Shown piece after piece: positions 62,939 to 62,980 of a DNA stretch of 62,980 nt (positions within the stretch are counted from its first letter, which is position 1; each line of letters starts with the position of its first letter). The position numbers were made by a program, and so were the translations under genes. Origin of the DNA: Acidobacteriaceae bacterium (GTDB lineage Bacteria > Acidobacteriota > Terriglobia > Terriglobales > Acidobacteriaceae); NCBI GenBank assembly GCA_030041515.1, contig JASHNS010000071.1, positions 1 to 62,980 on the forward strand, in the 5' to 3' direction. Under the pieces are notes generated by a model that worked only from the letters and a program-made list of their open reading frames with translations, did not search any database and was not told where the DNA came from.

Positions 62939-62980
62939 GGTTTTCTCCCGTCGCGCGGTTTCCCCTCGTCGAGTTTGATG

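Overview
The window looks like chromosomal DNA of a GC-rich acidobacterium, probably class Terriglobia (Acidobacteriaceae-like). This is inferred from gene content: an Oar-type TonB-dependent outer-membrane protein with an N-terminal carboxypeptidase-like domain, a large orphan MacB/FtsX-type permease of the acidobacterial ADOP kind, hopanoid genes (shc, hpnH), several plant or fungal glycan hydrolases, and many short secreted or membrane proteins of unknown function. No phage, insertion sequence, integrase or CRISPR array was seen.

Bases 1-18395 hold one long co-directional translation locus: the 3' end of tuf, then the complete S10, spc and alpha clusters (rpsJ to rplQ, with secY, adk, map, infA, rpmJ and rpoA in the usual order). 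A strong intrinsic terminator at 18418-18445 closes it. Two features stand out. The spacers between these genes are filled with degenerate short repeats: telomere-like TAGGG/TTACGG arrays, GGTTAGCGA-type arrays, and a double hairpin that abuts two stop codons. The tunnel-exit proteins uL22 and uL29 carry long lysine/alanine tails. rpmJ (37 codons) and tRNA-Val(GAC) are included here although both are very short.

18.5-31.4 kb: a SpoIIE/RsbU-type phosphatase, Lon protease, a secreted GH144-like glucanase, an exported MetX-like alpha/beta hydrolase, an MDR-family oxidoreductase, an FMN-dependent alpha-hydroxyacid dehydrogenase, a LOG-family protein, a ComEA-like lipoprotein, and three paralogous 64-69 residue proteins with a CxxC...HxC motif. 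The last group is the best candidate for an undescribed family in this window.

31.6-40.7 kb is a secreted-glycan and transport block: GH3 glucosidase, TrmJ-like methyltransferase, Tat-exported amidase, the Oar/TonB-dependent receptor with two LacI-type operator-like palindromes around its promoter, and a GH128-like glucanase.

40.8-51.7 kb holds tRNA-Val, pgsA, an HU protein, a monooxygenase-like ABM protein, an orphan DppD-type ATPase, a phosphoesterase, a FecR-like Gly/Trp-rich surface protein, small membrane proteins, a methyltransferase, and a translationally coupled HemG-type oxidase plus AhbD/NirJ-like radical SAM pair.

51.9-62.98 kb holds the ADOP permease; a compact isoprenoid-to-hopanoid operon (ispH-shc-hpnH plus an unknown 144-residue protein) closed by a bidirectional terminator; two unknown secreted proteins; two overlapping TadE-like pilus-assembly genes; and a second HU/IHF-type gene.
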